Below, piece after piece: positions 40,995 through 52,818 of a DNA stretch of 64,000 bases. The notes beneath the pieces were generated by a model. The model ran no database searches and had not been told where the DNA came from. It saw nothing but the letters and a program-made list of their open reading frames with translations. The DNA lies in assembly GCF_002736105.1 (NCBI RefSeq), contig NZ_CP024123.1, positions 2,224,001-2,288,000 on the forward strand, in the 5' to 3' direction. The position numbers and the translations under genes are program-made. Origin of the DNA: Solibacillus sp. R5-41. Lineage in GTDB: Bacteria > Bacillota > Bacilli > Bacillales_A > Planococcaceae. Numbering within the stretch: position 1 is the stretch's first letter; each line of letters starts with the position of its first letter.

Positions 40995-42416
40995 CTAGGA
41001 CTTTTTCATTTTCGAACGAATGCGTGGATCAAAGAATGCGTATAAAATATCGATCAGCATATTAACAATTGATATCGTAATCGCAATATATACAACCCCA
41101 CCTAAAATGGCTGGAATATCTGGAATGAACTGCTTATCCACGATATAGCTACCGATTCCGTTAATATTGAATACTTTCTCAACGACTGACGCCCCGCCCA
41201 ACATGCCACCGAATAATAGTCCGATAACCGTAATAATTGGAATCATCGCATTACGAATCGCATGTTTTGTAATCACTTTTCGTTCACTTAATCCTTTTGC
41301 TTTCGCTGTAATAATGTAATCCTCATGAATAACTTCCAGCATACTTGAACGCGTCATACGGGCTATGGATGCTGAAAGTGATGTTCCGAGTACTACAATT
41401 GGGAGCACTAGTGACATCCAATTGTTTGGGTTATAGGTCGCTGGGAACCACTTTAATTCTAATGAAAAAGTTAAAATAAAGATTAACCCTTGCCAAAAGC
41501 TCGGAATCGATAAGCCGATTAAGGCAATGAACATCAATACGTAATCGAATAATGTATTCGGTCTTACTGCTGAAATAATGCCAACTGGAATGGCAATCGC
41601 AATCGCCATCAATAACGAGAATAAGGCAATTTCTAATGTCACAGGGAATTTATTAATAATACTTTGTGTGACATCTTCCTTCCCTGCAAACGAAGTCCCA
41701 AGATCAAAGGTAAAGAGTCCCGTTAATGAATGCCAAAGCTGAACAAGATACGGCTGATCTAATCCATATAAACGGTTGAAATTGTTAATTTGCTCTTGCG
41801 TTGCTTCGACACCTAGTAAATTTCTTGCCGGGTCAAACGGCGAAATATAAAGAATTGTAAAGACTAACGTCGCCACACCTAAAATAACAAATGCACTCTG
41901 AATGAAGCGCTCAAATACGAATCGCACAAACGGATTACTACTTATTATTAGCAGCAAGTACATAAGCATTCCTGGAATGAAGCTAATAGCTAAAAACAAC
42001 GGATTTTTTAACAAATGACCAAAATAATTTGTATATGTATGTTTCTCAATCCCCTTTGAAGCCATTATTTTTTCTACTTCACGTTGCACGCGCTGTGTAG
42101 CGAGCACTTTTGCATGATCCCCTAATTTTTGCTCGTCAATAGCTTGTTTAAAAAATTGCGCTTTCGTCAGTTCCTGTTCTCTATATTCCTTGCACCATGA
42201 CTCAAACTTTCCATCATGTATGAACTGCTCCTTTAGTAGCGCCACATTTTCTAAATAGGATGCTTTCGAACCCTTTACTAAATAGAGGAGCAACGTTATG
42301 AGATGCACAGGAAAACCAAGAACAAAATACGCAATTAAATAACTTTTTTTCGATGCGTTTTTTTGATAGCTATTATGAACTAAATTCTTCCTCCTAGCAT
42401 CGTTCGATTTACCCAT
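40995..42416 (-). CDS. Peptide ABC transporter permease, OppB type, extended N-terminus
   Basis: 473 residues. Standard OppB/DppB region from about 170: FERFIQSAFVILGVATLVFT, LGVEATQEQINNFNRLYGLD and the EAA loop DYIITAKAKGLSERKVITKH. The first 165 residues are extra: two hydrophobic helices around a long charged region (KEQFIHDGKFESWCKEYREQ). ATG at 42416, seven bases after AAGGAG. First gene of the minus-strand operon, divergent from the ATPase gene. Confidence 0.9.
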   Translation of the reverse strand: MGKSNDARRKNLVHNSYQKNASKKSYLIAYFVLGFPVHLITLLLYLVKGSKASYLENVALLKEQFIHDGKFESWCKEYREQELTKAQFFKQAIDEQKLGDHAKVLATQRVQREVEKIMASKGIEKHTYTNYFGHLLKNPLFLAISFIPGMLMYLLLIISSNPFVRFVFERFIQSAFVILGVATLVFTILYISPFDPARNLLGVEATQEQINNFNRLYGLDQPYLVQLWHSLTGLFTFDLGTSFAGKEDVTQSIINKFPVTLEIALFSLLMAIAIAIPVGIISAVRPNTLFDYVLMFIALIGLSIPSFWQGLIFILTFSLELKWFPATYNPNNWMSLVLPIVVLGTSLSASIARMTRSSMLEVIHEDYIITAKAKGLSERKVITKHAIRNAMIPIITVIGLLFGGMLGGASVVEKVFNINGIGSYIVDKQFIPDIPAILGGVVYIAITISIVNMLIDILYAFFDPRIRSKMKKS

Positions 42417-42568
42417 ATATCGTCTCCTTTCCAATGACAAACAGCAAAATAGTTTTAAATATTGTGAATATTATCATTGTATAATCCCTACCTGTATAGT
42501 ACAGTATGTATTAGCAATATCATTTCGTCAATACAATTATTTGAATTTTCTAAAAGGGTGAGTAAACG

Positions 42569-44305
42569 ATGAATGAAAAACTATTAACTGTAAATGATTT
42601 GCGCGTTTCGTTTATTACGGGAGAATCAGAATTCGAAGCAGTAAAAGGGGTTAGCTTCCATGTAAACAAAGGAGAAACGTTAGGCATTGTTGGAGAATCA
42701 GGTAGTGGAAAAAGTGTAACTGCTCGTTCGATTATGCGCCTACTCCCTTCTCCCCCTTCTTTTTTAAAATCTGGGACCATTACATTTCAAGACAAAAATT
42801 TAATTACGCAATCCGAAAAACAAATGGAAGGTATACGCGGAAAAGATATTAGTATGATTTTCCAAGATCCCATGACCTCAACGAATCCAACCATTCGTAT
42901 TGGTGAACAAATAGCTGAAGGTTTAATTAAGCATCAAGGCTTATCTAAACAACAAGCCTATGAAAAAACAATCGAGCTTTTAAAATTAGTAGGAATTAAA
43001 AATAGTGAAGAACGCTATGAACAATATCCACATGAGTTTAGTGGCGGGATGCGTCAGCGTGTCATGATTGCGATGGCCCTTGCGTGTAACCCTTCTCTAC
43101 TCATTGCCGATGAACCTACAACTGCGCTGGACGTGACCATTCAAGCCCAAATTTTAAGCTTAATGAAGCAAATTCAGGAACGTTTAGGCACGTCCATTAT
43201 TTTAATTACACATGATTTAGGTGTCGTTGCAGGTATGTGTGACCGCGTGATCGTTATGAAGGAAGGCGAAATTGTGGAAGAAGGCACGACTGAAGAAATT
43301 TTCGCCAACCCACAGCACCCTTATACAATAAATCTTTTAAACGCTTTACCGAAATTACATGAAAAGAAAGAACCGAAGCAACTGCCAAATGTTGGTTCCG
43401 ATGTCGATTTAACAGTGCCATTAGTTGAAGTGAAAAATCTGTCCAAGCATTTTGAATTGACAAAAGGCAACGTATTAAAAGCGGTAAACGATTTAACATT
43501 CCAAATCTACCCTGGTGAAACACTTGGACTTGTTGGGGAATCCGGTTCAGGAAAATCAACGACTGGCCGGACGCTGCTCCAATTGCATGATCCGACTGAT
43601 GGTGAGGTGCTTTATAAAGGGGTACCTGTAACGCGTTTAACGAAAATGGAGCTAAAAAGCATGCGACGCCATATGCAAATGATTTTTCAGGACCCGTACT
43701 CATCCCTCAACCCGCGTAAAAAAATACTCGATATTATCGGAGAGGCGCTAGATGTACATAAGCTTGTCACGTCAAAAGAGCAGCGACGTGCTAGAGTGGA
43801 AGAATTATTAGAACTGGTAGGCTTAAATAAAGAACATGCACGCCGTTATCCACACGAATTTAGTGGTGGTCAACGACAGCGAATCGGTATTGCCCGTGCA
43901 TTAGCGGTAGAGCCGAATTTTATCGTATGTGATGAGCCATTATCTGCCCTTGACGTATCCATCCAAAAGCAAGTAGTTGATTTATTAAAAGACTTACAGC
44001 AACGGCTTGGCTTAACGTATTTATTTATTGCACATGATTTATCAATGGTAAAACACATTAGTGACCGTGTCGCAGTTATGTATGGAGGGAAAATTGTGGA
44101 GCTAGCAGAAAGCGAAGAATTGTACGCGAATCCACAGCATCCTTATACAAAAATGCTGCTTAACTCCATCCCTATTCCAGACCCGGTCATTGAAAAGCAA
44201 AAAAAGCGACAAGTTATGTCCGAAGAAGAATTAATGAACAACCGTTTCGATGTGGAAAACACAACGCTTGTCGAAGTTTCGAAAGATCACTGGGTAGCTA
44301 AATAA
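42569..44305 (+). CDS. Peptide ABC transporter ATPase, OppD-OppF fusion
   Basis: 578 residues with two complete ATPase domains. Domain 1: Walker A GESGSGKS (42-49), signature FSGGMRQRV, Walker B LLIADEP. Domain 2: Walker A GESGSGKS (about 323-330), [15 protein letters not shown], Walker [13 protein letters not shown]. Each domain ends with the oligopeptide-type C-terminal segment (NPQHPYT). One chain supplies both motors for the divergently encoded permeases. ATG after AAAAGGGTG. Divergent promoter region 42417-42568. Confidence 0.95.
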   Translation: MNEKLLTVNDLRVSFITGESEFEAVKGVSFHVNKGETLGIVGESGSGKSVTARSIMRLLPSPPSFLKSGTITFQDKNLITQSEKQMEGIRGKDISMIFQDPMTSTNPTIRIGEQIAEGLIKHQGLSKQQAYEKTIELLKLVGIKNSEERYEQYPHEFSGGMRQRVMIAMALACNPSLLIADEPTTALDVTIQAQILSLMKQIQERLGTSIILITHDLGVVAGMCDRVIVMKEGEIVEEGTTEEIFANPQHPYTINLLNALPKLHEKKEPKQLPNVGSDVDLTVPLVEVKNLSKHFELTKGNVLKAVNDLTFQIYPGETLGLVGESGSGKSTTGRTLLQLHDPTDGEVLYKGVPVTRLTKMELKSMRRHMQMIFQDPYSSLNPRKKILDIIGEALDVHKLVTSKEQRRARVEELLELVGLNKEHARRYPHEFSGGQRQRIGIARALAVEPNFIVCDEPLSALDVSIQKQVVDLLKDLQQRLGLTYLFIAHDLSMVKHISDRVAVMYGGKIVELAESEELYANPQHPYTKMLLNSIPIPDPVIEKQKKRQVMSEEELMNNRFDVENTTLVEVSKDHWVAK

Positions 44306-44314
44306 CAACGAAGA

Positions 44315-44350
44315 AAGCCGTTCCCTGCATGTATAGGGAATGGCTATTAT
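44315..44350 (+). terminator. Terminator after the OppDF gene
   Basis: AGCCGTTCCCT pairs with AGGGAATGGCT, then TATTATTAG; moderately T-rich. Confidence 0.7.
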
Positions 44351-44359
44351 TAGTTCTGT

Positions 44360-45370
44360 TCAATTCCATTTGAAATATTTCCCATGATTATCAACCGTTT
44401 GTAATAATCTTATAGCTTGCGTTTGTCCATGACGAACATAGTCGACGTGTACATAATTGTCATCCATGTTGTTATAAACATGATAAATTGGCTGTTTAAA
44501 GCTTAATTCATTAAGCATATGCAACAATTGTTGTTTCAACTCTTTAGAAAATTGATTTGCAACATGGGTATGGAAAATTACGAATTGCGTTGTTTTATCC
44601 TGTTGCTCCATAATTTTTGGTATCAACGATAAAAAATCCCCTTCAAGCAACGTTTTCCGCACTTCACTATTCAACTCTTGCACATTTTCTAATTGCTGTT
44701 TTCTCATTTTATGCTCTGGCCATATTAACGCTTGCATCCAGCGAGAATCTTCATCATTTTGTAAATCTACTATATTTAAATCAATGCCCACTCGATGATC
44801 AATGTTTAACGCACTCAATGCTCCGATAGGTTGGCCAGTATTTTCCGCGAAAATATGTACCTTACTGTTTTCATTTCCATAAATATTTTTTACTCCGGCT
44901 TCTTCAATTTCATAACAATATTGATCTACATTAAGTAATAAACCTGCACTTGAACCAATTTCAATAAGTGATAACGGCTTTTGACTCTTAGCCTGAATGG
45001 TACTAAATATTGGATACAAATAAGCAGCTCGATTGAGTTCGTTCGTTTGAACTAGTTTCGTTTGAAAAATAACCTTTAATTGTGCTCTATATTGCTTACA
45101 AAAATCTTGTAACTGTCTAAAACTTTGTGCAAATTCACCTGACGAAACTTGATTAAAATAGTCCGCTAAAGGATGGTTTTTTTCATGTGCCAAATATTGT
45201 ACAGCTGCGAAAAATAAGTTTGGTTTTGGTTGATTTGGTGGAATAAATTGAACTAAAGTTAGTAATTCGATATCTTGTGCAATTTTCAAACTCCAGTATT
45301 CATATAATGGACTGCTACCTTTCGCTTCCTGTTTTGCAAACCGGGTAAAAATCATTGCTAATCTCTCCAT
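44360..45370 (-). CDS. DUF2332 family protein
   Basis: 336 residues, soluble. Starts MERLAMIFTRFAKQEAKGSS, with LFFAAVQYLAHEKNHPLADY and PLSLIEIGSSAGLLLNVDQY; the latter looks like a methyltransferase-type glycine loop, though DUF2332 has no proven activity known to me. ATG at 45370 after GGAGG. Divergent from a LysR regulator, which may control it. Confidence 0.8.
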   Translation of the reverse strand: MERLAMIFTRFAKQEAKGSSPLYEYWSLKIAQDIELLTLVQFIPPNQPKPNLFFAAVQYLAHEKNHPLADYFNQVSSGEFAQSFRQLQDFCKQYRAQLKVIFQTKLVQTNELNRAAYLYPIFSTIQAKSQKPLSLIEIGSSAGLLLNVDQYCYEIEEAGVKNIYGNENSKVHIFAENTGQPIGALSALNIDHRVGIDLNIVDLQNDEDSRWMQALIWPEHKMRKQQLENVQELNSEVRKTLLEGDFLSLIPKIMEQQDKTTQFVIFHTHVANQFSKELKQQLLHMLNELSFKQPIYHVYNNMDDNYVHVDYVRHGQTQAIRLLQTVDNHGKYFKWN

Positions 45371-45484
45371 ATAAAGACCTCCTCCAACTTCTGTAATCTT
45401 ATTGTATAATGAAGATAAAATTAATAGAATTAATGAATTCAAATCAAAGTAATTAATATTATTAATTACGATTGGAGGTCAACA

Positions 45485-46363
45485 ATGGAAATCAAATGGT
45501 TAAAAACATTTATTACGACCGTTGAAACTGGTAATTTTCGTATCGCTGCAGAAAAATTATTCATTTCTCAGCCGAGTATAACGGTCCATATTAAACAATT
45601 AGAGGAAAGCCTAAATGTTCAGCTTTTTGAACGACATCATACACAAATCAAACTTACTTCAGCAGGTCTTTTTTATTATCCGTTAGCTTTAAATATTTTA
45701 AAAAATATAGATGAAAGTAGCCGAGCAGTGCAATTACTTTCACAACAAAATAAAATACAGCTAGCTGTTGCCCTTTCGCCCCTTCTCGCAGAAACGAATT
45801 TACCACAAATTATTTATCAGTTTTCAATTAATTATCCACAATATGAGATCGATATTATTGTCGAGGATTCAAAATATATGGATGAACTCATTCTTACTAA
45901 TAAAGTTCAACTAGCTATTTGCATTGGGAAAAGTAAAATTAAAAAAATTCATTCTGAAAAAATTAGTTCAAGCCCGCTGAAATTGATTTACCCATTACAA
46001 GAAGGTGAAGATAATACGAGGAATTTTGAGCAGCTTCAACAACTGGTAGAGAAATATCCATTGTTTTCAGGACATTTAGAGGAAACAATGGAAGTTGAAA
46101 CATTGCTAGAAAAAGACTATCCACAATTGCGAAAAAGAACAATCAAGCAAAGTCATATCATAAAACAATTCGTTAAAGACGGACTCGGGATGGCATTTTT
46201 ACCAGAATCCATAATTGACCAAGATTTGAAAGATGGCTTTTTTACGAGTTTCCATTTTACATTTTTTTATTTACCTACTGTCGATTTGTATATGCGCCAT
46301 ATTCGGGGAGATGAAAATTTATTGCCATTATTACAAGCAATTCGTGAGGGAAACACGAAATAA
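45485..46363 (+). CDS. LysR-family transcriptional regulator
   Basis: 292 residues. N-terminal winged HTH: NFRIAAEKLFISQPSITVHI and QLEESLNVQLFERHHTQIKL; the C-terminal substrate-binding domain follows. ATG after GGAGG. Divergent from the DUF2332 gene across 114 bases that include ATTAATATTATTAATTA, an AT-rich palindromic T-N11-A-type candidate site. Confidence 0.92.
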   Translation: MEIKWLKTFITTVETGNFRIAAEKLFISQPSITVHIKQLEESLNVQLFERHHTQIKLTSAGLFYYPLALNILKNIDESSRAVQLLSQQNKIQLAVALSPLLAETNLPQIIYQFSINYPQYEIDIIVEDSKYMDELILTNKVQLAICIGKSKIKKIHSEKISSSPLKLIYPLQEGEDNTRNFEQLQQLVEKYPLFSGHLEETMEVETLLEKDYPQLRKRTIKQSHIIKQFVKDGLGMAFLPESIIDQDLKDGFFTSFHFTFFYLPTVDLYMRHIRGDENLLPLLQAIREGNTK

Positions 46364-46393
46364 TCAGAGGATAGATTCAATATTTTTCACATT

Positions 46394-46443
46394 AAAAAAG
46401 CTCGTCACATACGTGATTAAAACGCTTTGTGACAAGCTATCTA
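46394..46443. terminator. Bidirectional terminator between lysR and leuD
   Basis: AGCTCGTCAC and GTGACAAGCT pair around a 20-base loop with A-rich left and T-containing right edges; it serves the convergent lysR and leuD genes. Confidence 0.7.
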
Positions 46444-47034
46444 TTAATAGGCAATACGATTTTTCTCATACGCTGTGATTTGATCTTCGTATTTAAACGT
46501 TAACGAAATTTCATCCCAGCCGTTTAATAGCATTTCTTTGTAGTAAGGATCAATCGTAAAAGAGTACATTTTTCCGTAGCCTGTTTTTACCGTTTGTGTC
46601 TCTAACTCTACCTCAATGGCTTGCGCTTGTGCTAAGCCATTTTCTAACAGTTCATCACATTCTTTTTCTGTTAGTTTGATTGGTAAAATCCCATTTTTAA
46701 AGCAGTTATTGTAGAAAATATCAGCAAAGCTAGGTGCAATCACTACGCGGAAGCCATAGTCTAAAATAGCCCATGGTGCATGCTCACGCGAAGAACCACA
46801 GCCAAAATTATCTTGTGCGACAAGTATTTCCGCGCCATTATATTGCGGTTTATTTAATACAAAATCCTGATTCACATTACCTTCTTTATCAAATCGCCAG
46901 TGATAAAACACGAATTGGCCAAAGCCTGTGCGTTCAATGCGCTTTAAAAACTCTTTTGAAATAATTTGGTCAGTGTCGACATTTTTACGATCTAGTGGCG
47001 CAAATACGCTATTGACGATATTAATTGGTTCCAT
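46444..47034 (-). CDS. leuD: 3-isopropylmalate dehydratase small subunit
   Basis: 196 residues. Swivelling domain with DTDQIISKEFLKRIERTGFG and DNFGCGSSREHAPWAI. With LeuC it isomerises 2- to 3-isopropylmalate in leucine synthesis. Last gene of the ilv-leu operon, 14 bases after leuC. ATG after GGGGAG. Confidence 0.97.
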   Translation of the reverse strand: MEPINIVNSVFAPLDRKNVDTDQIISKEFLKRIERTGFGQFVFYHWRFDKEGNVNQDFVLNKPQYNGAEILVAQDNFGCGSSREHAPWAILDYGFRVVIAPSFADIFYNNCFKNGILPIKLTEKECDELLENGLAQAQAIEVELETQTVKTGYGKMYSFTIDPYYKEMLLNGWDEISLTFKYEDQITAYEKNRIAY

Positions 47035-47048
47035 AAATTACTCTCCCC

Positions 47049-48458
47049 TTACGCTTCTTGCTTTTGTAATTGACGTACGTCTACAAAACGCCCATGAATT
47101 GCCGCTGCGGCTGCCATTGCAGGTGATACTAAGTGTGTTCGCGCACCCGCACCTTGTCGTCCTTCAAAGTTACGATTTGATGTAGATGCACAGCGTTCCC
47201 CTGATGGTATTACATCCTCATTCATTCCTAGGCAAGCGGAGCATCCGGATTCGCGCCATTCAAAGCCCGCTTCTAAGAAGATGTTATGTAACCCCTCTTT
47301 TTCAGCCTGCGCTTTTGTTGACCATGACCCTGGCACAACAATACCAGTGACACCTGATGCGATTGTTTGACCTTCGACAATTTCAGCAGCTGCACGTAAA
47401 TCGGTAATACGAGAATTTGTACAAGAGCCGATGAAAACGTGTTGTATTTCAATGTCGGTAATTTTTTGACCTGCTTGTAAATCCATATACTGTAACGCTT
47501 TATCTAATGCCGATTTATCCGCTTCATTGTCATAATCAGCAGCTGTTGGCACGGTTTTAGAAACGCCGACTCCCATTGCTGGATTAGTTCCCCATGTAAC
47601 GATTGGCTCAATGTCCGCTGCATCAATTTCAAGCACCACATCATACATTGCATCCGCATCAGATGCAAGGCTTAGCCAGTACTTTGCCGCTTCTTCAAAT
47701 TGTTCACCTTGTGGAGCATGTCGACGACCACGTAAAAATTCTACGGTCGTTTCGTCTGGAGAAATTAAACCTGCCTTTGCCCCTGCTTCAATAGACATAT
47801 TACAAATTGTCATACGCTCTTCCATTGATAAGTTGCGGATGGCATCTCCCGTATATTCCACGATATGGCCTGTGCCGATTCCAATTCCCCATTTTGCAAT
47901 AATCGCTAAAATGATATCTTTCGCCGTTACACCGATTCCTATTTCTCCATTCACGCGAATTTCCATCGTCGGTGGCTTAATTTGCCATAATGTTTGTGTC
48001 GATAATACATGCTCCACTTCAGATGTACCAATCCCAAAAGCAATGGCACCAAATGCACCATGTGTCGCCGTATGAGAGTCTCCACATACAATTGTTTTAC
48101 CCGGTTGTGTTAAACCAAGCTCTGGACCGATTACATGTACAATTCCTTGATCTGGATGACCAATATCCGCAAGTTCAATGCCAAATTCTACTGCATTTTC
48201 TGCCAGTGTCATAATTTGTTTTTTCGCAATTGGATCATTAATCGTCGGTAAGTTTTTCGTTGGTACATTATGATCCATCGTAGCAAAACATAAATCTGTA
48301 CGACGTACTTTTCGTCCAGCAAGGCGCAGTCCCTCAAACGCTTGTGGACTTGTTACTTCATGAATTAAGTGGAGGTCGATGTAAAGTAAATCTGGCTTTC
48401 CTCCTTCACGATGTACGACATGTTGCTCCCACACTTTTTCAATTATATTTTTCCCCAT
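47049..48458 (-). CDS. leuC: 3-isopropylmalate dehydratase large subunit
   Basis: 469 residues. Aconitase-type [4Fe-4S] enzyme: the three cluster cysteines are in FIGSCTNSR (about 350) and GCSACLGMN (about 410 and 413). [20 protein letters not shown] is the signature. Works with LeuD. ATG after AAGGAACGG; 16 bases after leuB. Confidence 0.97.
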   Translation of the reverse strand: MGKNIIEKVWEQHVVHREGGKPDLLYIDLHLIHEVTSPQAFEGLRLAGRKVRRTDLCFATMDHNVPTKNLPTINDPIAKKQIMTLAENAVEFGIELADIGHPDQGIVHVIGPELGLTQPGKTIVCGDSHTATHGAFGAIAFGIGTSEVEHVLSTQTLWQIKPPTMEIRVNGEIGIGVTAKDIILAIIAKWGIGIGTGHIVEYTGDAIRNLSMEERMTICNMSIEAGAKAGLISPDETTVEFLRGRRHAPQGEQFEEAAKYWLSLASDADAMYDVVLEIDAADIEPIVTWGTNPAMGVGVSKTVPTAADYDNEADKSALDKALQYMDLQAGQKITDIEIQHVFIGSCTNSRITDLRAAAEIVEGQTIASGVTGIVVPGSWSTKAQAEKEGLHNIFLEAGFEWRESGCSACLGMNEDVIPSGERCASTSNRNFEGRQGAGARTHLVSPAMAAAAAIHGRFVDVRQLQKQEA

Positions 48459-48474
48459 AGTTTTTCACCGTTCC

Positions 48475-49575
48475 TTAATTGTATGAAATCATAATGCTAT
48501 CTGAAACGAAGCTTGCATCGATTTCGTTGATTACTTTTTCTGTCCATTCATCTGTCGAAAGAACACGCGCGCCTTGTTGTGCAAGATCTGCTGTATAGTA
48601 GCCGTCTTCAAAAACAGCGCTTACGGCACGTTCAATTTCTGCCGCTTCTTCTTTTAATCCAAATGAATATTGCAGCATCATTGCTACCGAAAGAATTGTT
48701 GCTGCTGGGTTTGCAATGCCTTGCCCAGCAATTTCAGGTGCTGAACCGTGCACGGGTTCATATAGTCCAAAGTTATCACCGCGAATAGATGCAGAAGGAA
48801 GTACCCCTAGAGAGCCTGTAATTACAGATGCTTCGTCACTTAAAATATCGCCGAATAAGTTTTCCGTTACGACCACATCATAGTGACCTGGATTCGTAAT
48901 GAGTTTCATCGCTACTGAATCGACTAAATTATGTTCTGTTTCTACATCTGGGTATTGCTTTTTCTTTTCTTCTACAATCTCACGCCATAAACGTGACGTA
49001 TCTAAAACATTAGCTTTATCTACGGAACAAAGTTTTCCACGACGTAGTCTTGCTAGTTCAAACGCGTTGTCCACGATGCGCTCGATTTCCATGCGGGAAT
49101 ACACACATGTATCAACAGCACCCATACCTGTTTTATAACGAGGTTCCCCGAAGTACAAGCCCCCTGTTAATTCACGGACGATCATTAAGTCTACATTTTC
49201 CGCAACTTCACGTTTTAATGGAGAAGAAGCGAGTAAACTTGGGAAGGCTTTTACTGGACGTAAATTAGCAAATAAATCAAAATGCTTGCGGATTTTTAAT
49301 AAGCCCTTTTCTGGACGTAATTCTGGTGGGTTATTATCCCATTTCGGTCCGCCTACTGCACCTAATAAAATGGCATCACTTGCTTCACATTTTGCAATGG
49401 TTTCTTCCGGTAGTGGGTTTTGATCCTGATCGATTGCTGCGCCTCCAATTAACGCATAATCTAAATGAAACGTATGATTAAAACGCTTCCCAATTACTCG
49501 TAATACTTTCACTGCACTTGCAACAACTTCGGGGCCGATACCGTCACCAGGCAGTACTGTAATTTTCTTTTCCAT
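48475..49575 (-). CDS. leuB: 3-isopropylmalate dehydrogenase
   Basis: 366 residues. LPGDGIGPEV at the N-terminus, RELTGGLYFG, and NLFGDILSDEASVITGSLG with the metal-binding Asp residues. Oxidatively decarboxylates 3-isopropylmalate to 2-ketoisocaproate. ATG at 49575 after AAGAAGGG; an upstream in-frame start at 49617 lies before the ribosome site. Separated from leuA by a stem-loop. Confidence 0.97.
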   Translation of the reverse strand: MEKKITVLPGDGIGPEVVASAVKVLRVIGKRFNHTFHLDYALIGGAAIDQDQNPLPEETIAKCEASDAILLGAVGGPKWDNNPPELRPEKGLLKIRKHFDLFANLRPVKAFPSLLASSPLKREVAENVDLMIVRELTGGLYFGEPRYKTGMGAVDTCVYSRMEIERIVDNAFELARLRRGKLCSVDKANVLDTSRLWREIVEEKKKQYPDVETEHNLVDSVAMKLITNPGHYDVVVTENLFGDILSDEASVITGSLGVLPSASIRGDNFGLYEPVHGSAPEIAGQGIANPAATILSVAMMLQYSFGLKEEAAEIERAVSAVFEDGYYTADLAQQGARVLSTDEWTEKVINEIDASFVSDSIMISYN

Positions 49576-49618
49576 TTGAATACACCCTTCTTTCTTCGCA
49601 ATATCACTTAGATACAAA

Positions 49619-49648
49619 CGCCACCAAACAATTTCGCTTGATGGCGCT
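49619..49648 (-). promoter_or_regulatory. Stem-loop between leuA and leuB
   Basis: GCGCCATCA pairs with the TTTGGTGGCG side, followed by TTTGTATC. A weak terminator or mRNA-processing site inside the operon could lower leuBCD relative to ilv-leuA. Confidence 0.45.
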
Positions 49649-49657
49649 TTTCTTTAA

Positions 49658-51204
49658 TTAATGAACTTGAAATTGTTCTTCTCGTACTTTTTGTTGAATA
49701 AGTTGACGGTTAATAGCATTTAAATAGGCTTTTGCAGATGCTTCTAAAACATCTTGTGCAGAATCACGACCTGTTGATGTGTAACCATTGTATTTTAAGT
49801 TGACAACGGCTTCTCCTAACGCATCGCGCCCTTTGCCAACCGATTTTACACGATAGTCTAAAATGTTCACCTTGCCATTAACAAGCTGTTCTAATGTATT
49901 GAAAATGGCTTCAACTGAACCAGAGCCGGTTGCTGCAATTGTTTTCACGTCTCCCTCAGGCGTAACAACTGATGCTGTAGCAGTTGGGATATTTTCTGTA
50001 CCATACTGCACTTGGACACTTTTCAGTTCAAATAATGCCACGTCTTCAATCGAAACTTGCTGTTCTGTTAAGATCGTCGTTAAATCTTCTTCGGTAATTT
50101 CCTTTTTGCGATCCGCTAATTTTTTGAACTCTGCGAATGCTTTATTCAGCTTTTCATCGGATAATTCAAAGCCCATAGTATGTGCACGGTCACGGAATGC
50201 GGCACGACCTGAGTGTTTCCCTAAAACTAAAGCAACTTCATCTTCCCCTACTAATGCAGGTGAGATAATTTCATACGTTTCGGGATTTTTTAATACGCCA
50301 TCTTGGTGAATACCTGATTCATGAGCGAATGCATTTTTCCCTACAACCGCTTTATTCGGTTGGATAACAACATTCGTTAATCGGCTCACCAACTGTGATG
50401 TGCGTTTAATTTCTTTTAAATTTAAGCCGGTTTCAACTTGGTATAAATCTTTACGAATATGCATGGCAACACCGATTTCTTCTAATGCGGCATTTCCTGC
50501 ACGTTCACCGATTCCGTTAATCGTACATTCTACTTGATCGGCACCGTTTTGAATGGCTGCGATTGAATTCGCAACCGCCATACCTAAATCATCATGACAG
50601 TGGGCAGAGAATTTCACGTTGTCTGCACCGCGCGTATTTTCTCGCAAATATTTGAAAAGTTCCCCGTATTCATTTGGTGATGCGTAGCCTACTGTATCTG
50701 GAATATTCACCGTAGTCGCACCAGCCGCAATGACTTCACCGATAATTTCCGCTAAAAATTCGCGATCAGATCGGAAGGCATCTTCTGCGGACCATTGCAC
50801 GAGTGGGAAAAGCTTTTTTGCGTATTTTACTGCTTCTACCGCTTGTTCAATCACTTGTTCTGGTGATTTTTTCAGCTTGTATTCCATATGGATTGGGCTC
50901 GTTGCCAAGAAAATATGGATATGTGGTTGCTCTGCTACTTTTAGCGCTTCCCACGTCCTATCAATATCCTTTTGAATACAGCGGGCAAGCCCTGTCACAA
51001 TCGAATTTTTCACCGTGCTAGCAATGCGATTGACCGCCTCAAAATCACCAGGAGATGAGGCAGGGAATCCCGCCTCGATAATTGTGACACCTAAACGCTC
51101 TAGTTGTTTTGCTATTTCGATTTTTTCAGCTGTATTTAAATTAATACCAGCTGATTGCTCACCATCGCGCAATGTTGTATCGAAAATATCTATTTTTCTC
51201 ATCA

Positions 51205-51205
<1 letters not shown>
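49658..51205 (-). CDS. leuA: 2-isopropylmalate synthase
   Basis: 515 residues. [30 protein letters not shown] and [14 protein letters not shown] are the acyltransferase motifs; the C-terminal 130 residues form the leucine-binding allosteric domain. Condenses acetyl-CoA with 2-ketoisovalerate. Its first ATG overlaps the ilvC stop (TAATG) by one base, implying coupled translation; a second ATG follows directly. Confidence 0.97.
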
Positions 51206-52233
<1,028 letters not shown>

Positions 52234-52302
52234 TTAGTTAAGTTAGTTTTTTTAGAAATTAGGGCTTCAGATGACATCCTCCACCCTAAGAAATCTCGCA
52301 TG

Positions 52303-52818
52303 TTATTTTAAAATCGACAATTGTGGACCCTCTACTTTTTGCGTTTCACGAACAGCTGCTGTTGCGCCTGTACGTGTCAATTCTTTAATGCCATATGGGC
52401 GAATTAATTCGATAAAGGCATCAATTTTGTCGGGATGTCCGACTACTTCATACGTCACCACATTTTTAGCAGTATCAACAACTTGTGGACGGAATGGCTC
52501 TACAATCGCATTCATTTCAAGTCGTAAATTGGGTGGTGATACGACCTTTACTAAAGCCAACTCACGTAAAACGATCGCTTTTTCTGTAATATCATTGACC
52601 TTTAACACATCAATTTGTTTTGATAATTGCTTAATTAATTGTTCAATTTTACTTTCATCTTCTACATTTACGACAAACGTCATTTTTGAGAAGTTCGGTT
52701 GCTCTGTATGGCCAACAGTAATGGACTCAATATTAAATTGGCGTTTCATTAATAAACCTGTGACACGATTCAAAACGCCACTTTGATTAATTACAGTTAC
52801 AGTAATGACACGTTTCAT
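52303..52818 (-). CDS. ilvN: Acetolactate synthase small (regulatory) subunit
   Basis: 171 residues. N-terminal ACT domain ([20 protein letters not shown], valine-binding) and C-terminal ALS_ss_C domain. Stimulates IlvB and gives feedback control by valine. Overlaps the ilvB stop by four bases (ATGA). Also called ilvH in some Bacilli. Confidence 0.95.
   Translation of the reverse strand: MKRVITVTVINQSGVLNRVTGLLMKRQFNIESITVGHTEQPNFSKMTFVVNVEDESKIEQLIKQLSKQIDVLKVNDITEKAIVLRELALVKVVSPPNLRLEMNAIVEPFRPQVVDTAKNVVTYEVVGHPDKIDAFIELIRPYGIKELTRTGATAAVRETQKVEGPQLSILK

Noticed and set aside
42550-42780. Minus-strand frame opposite the OppDF start
   Set aside because: Shadow of a strongly supported gene with Walker motifs on the plus strand.
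43254-43703. 149-residue minus-strand frame inside the ATPase gene
   Set aside because: Antisense shadow of the second ATPase domain.
49863-50309. 148-residue plus-strand frame inside leuA
   Set aside because: Ser/Thr-rich antisense shadow; no ribosome site.
52271-52786. 171-residue plus-strand frame opposite ilvN
   Set aside because: Exact shadow of ilvN.
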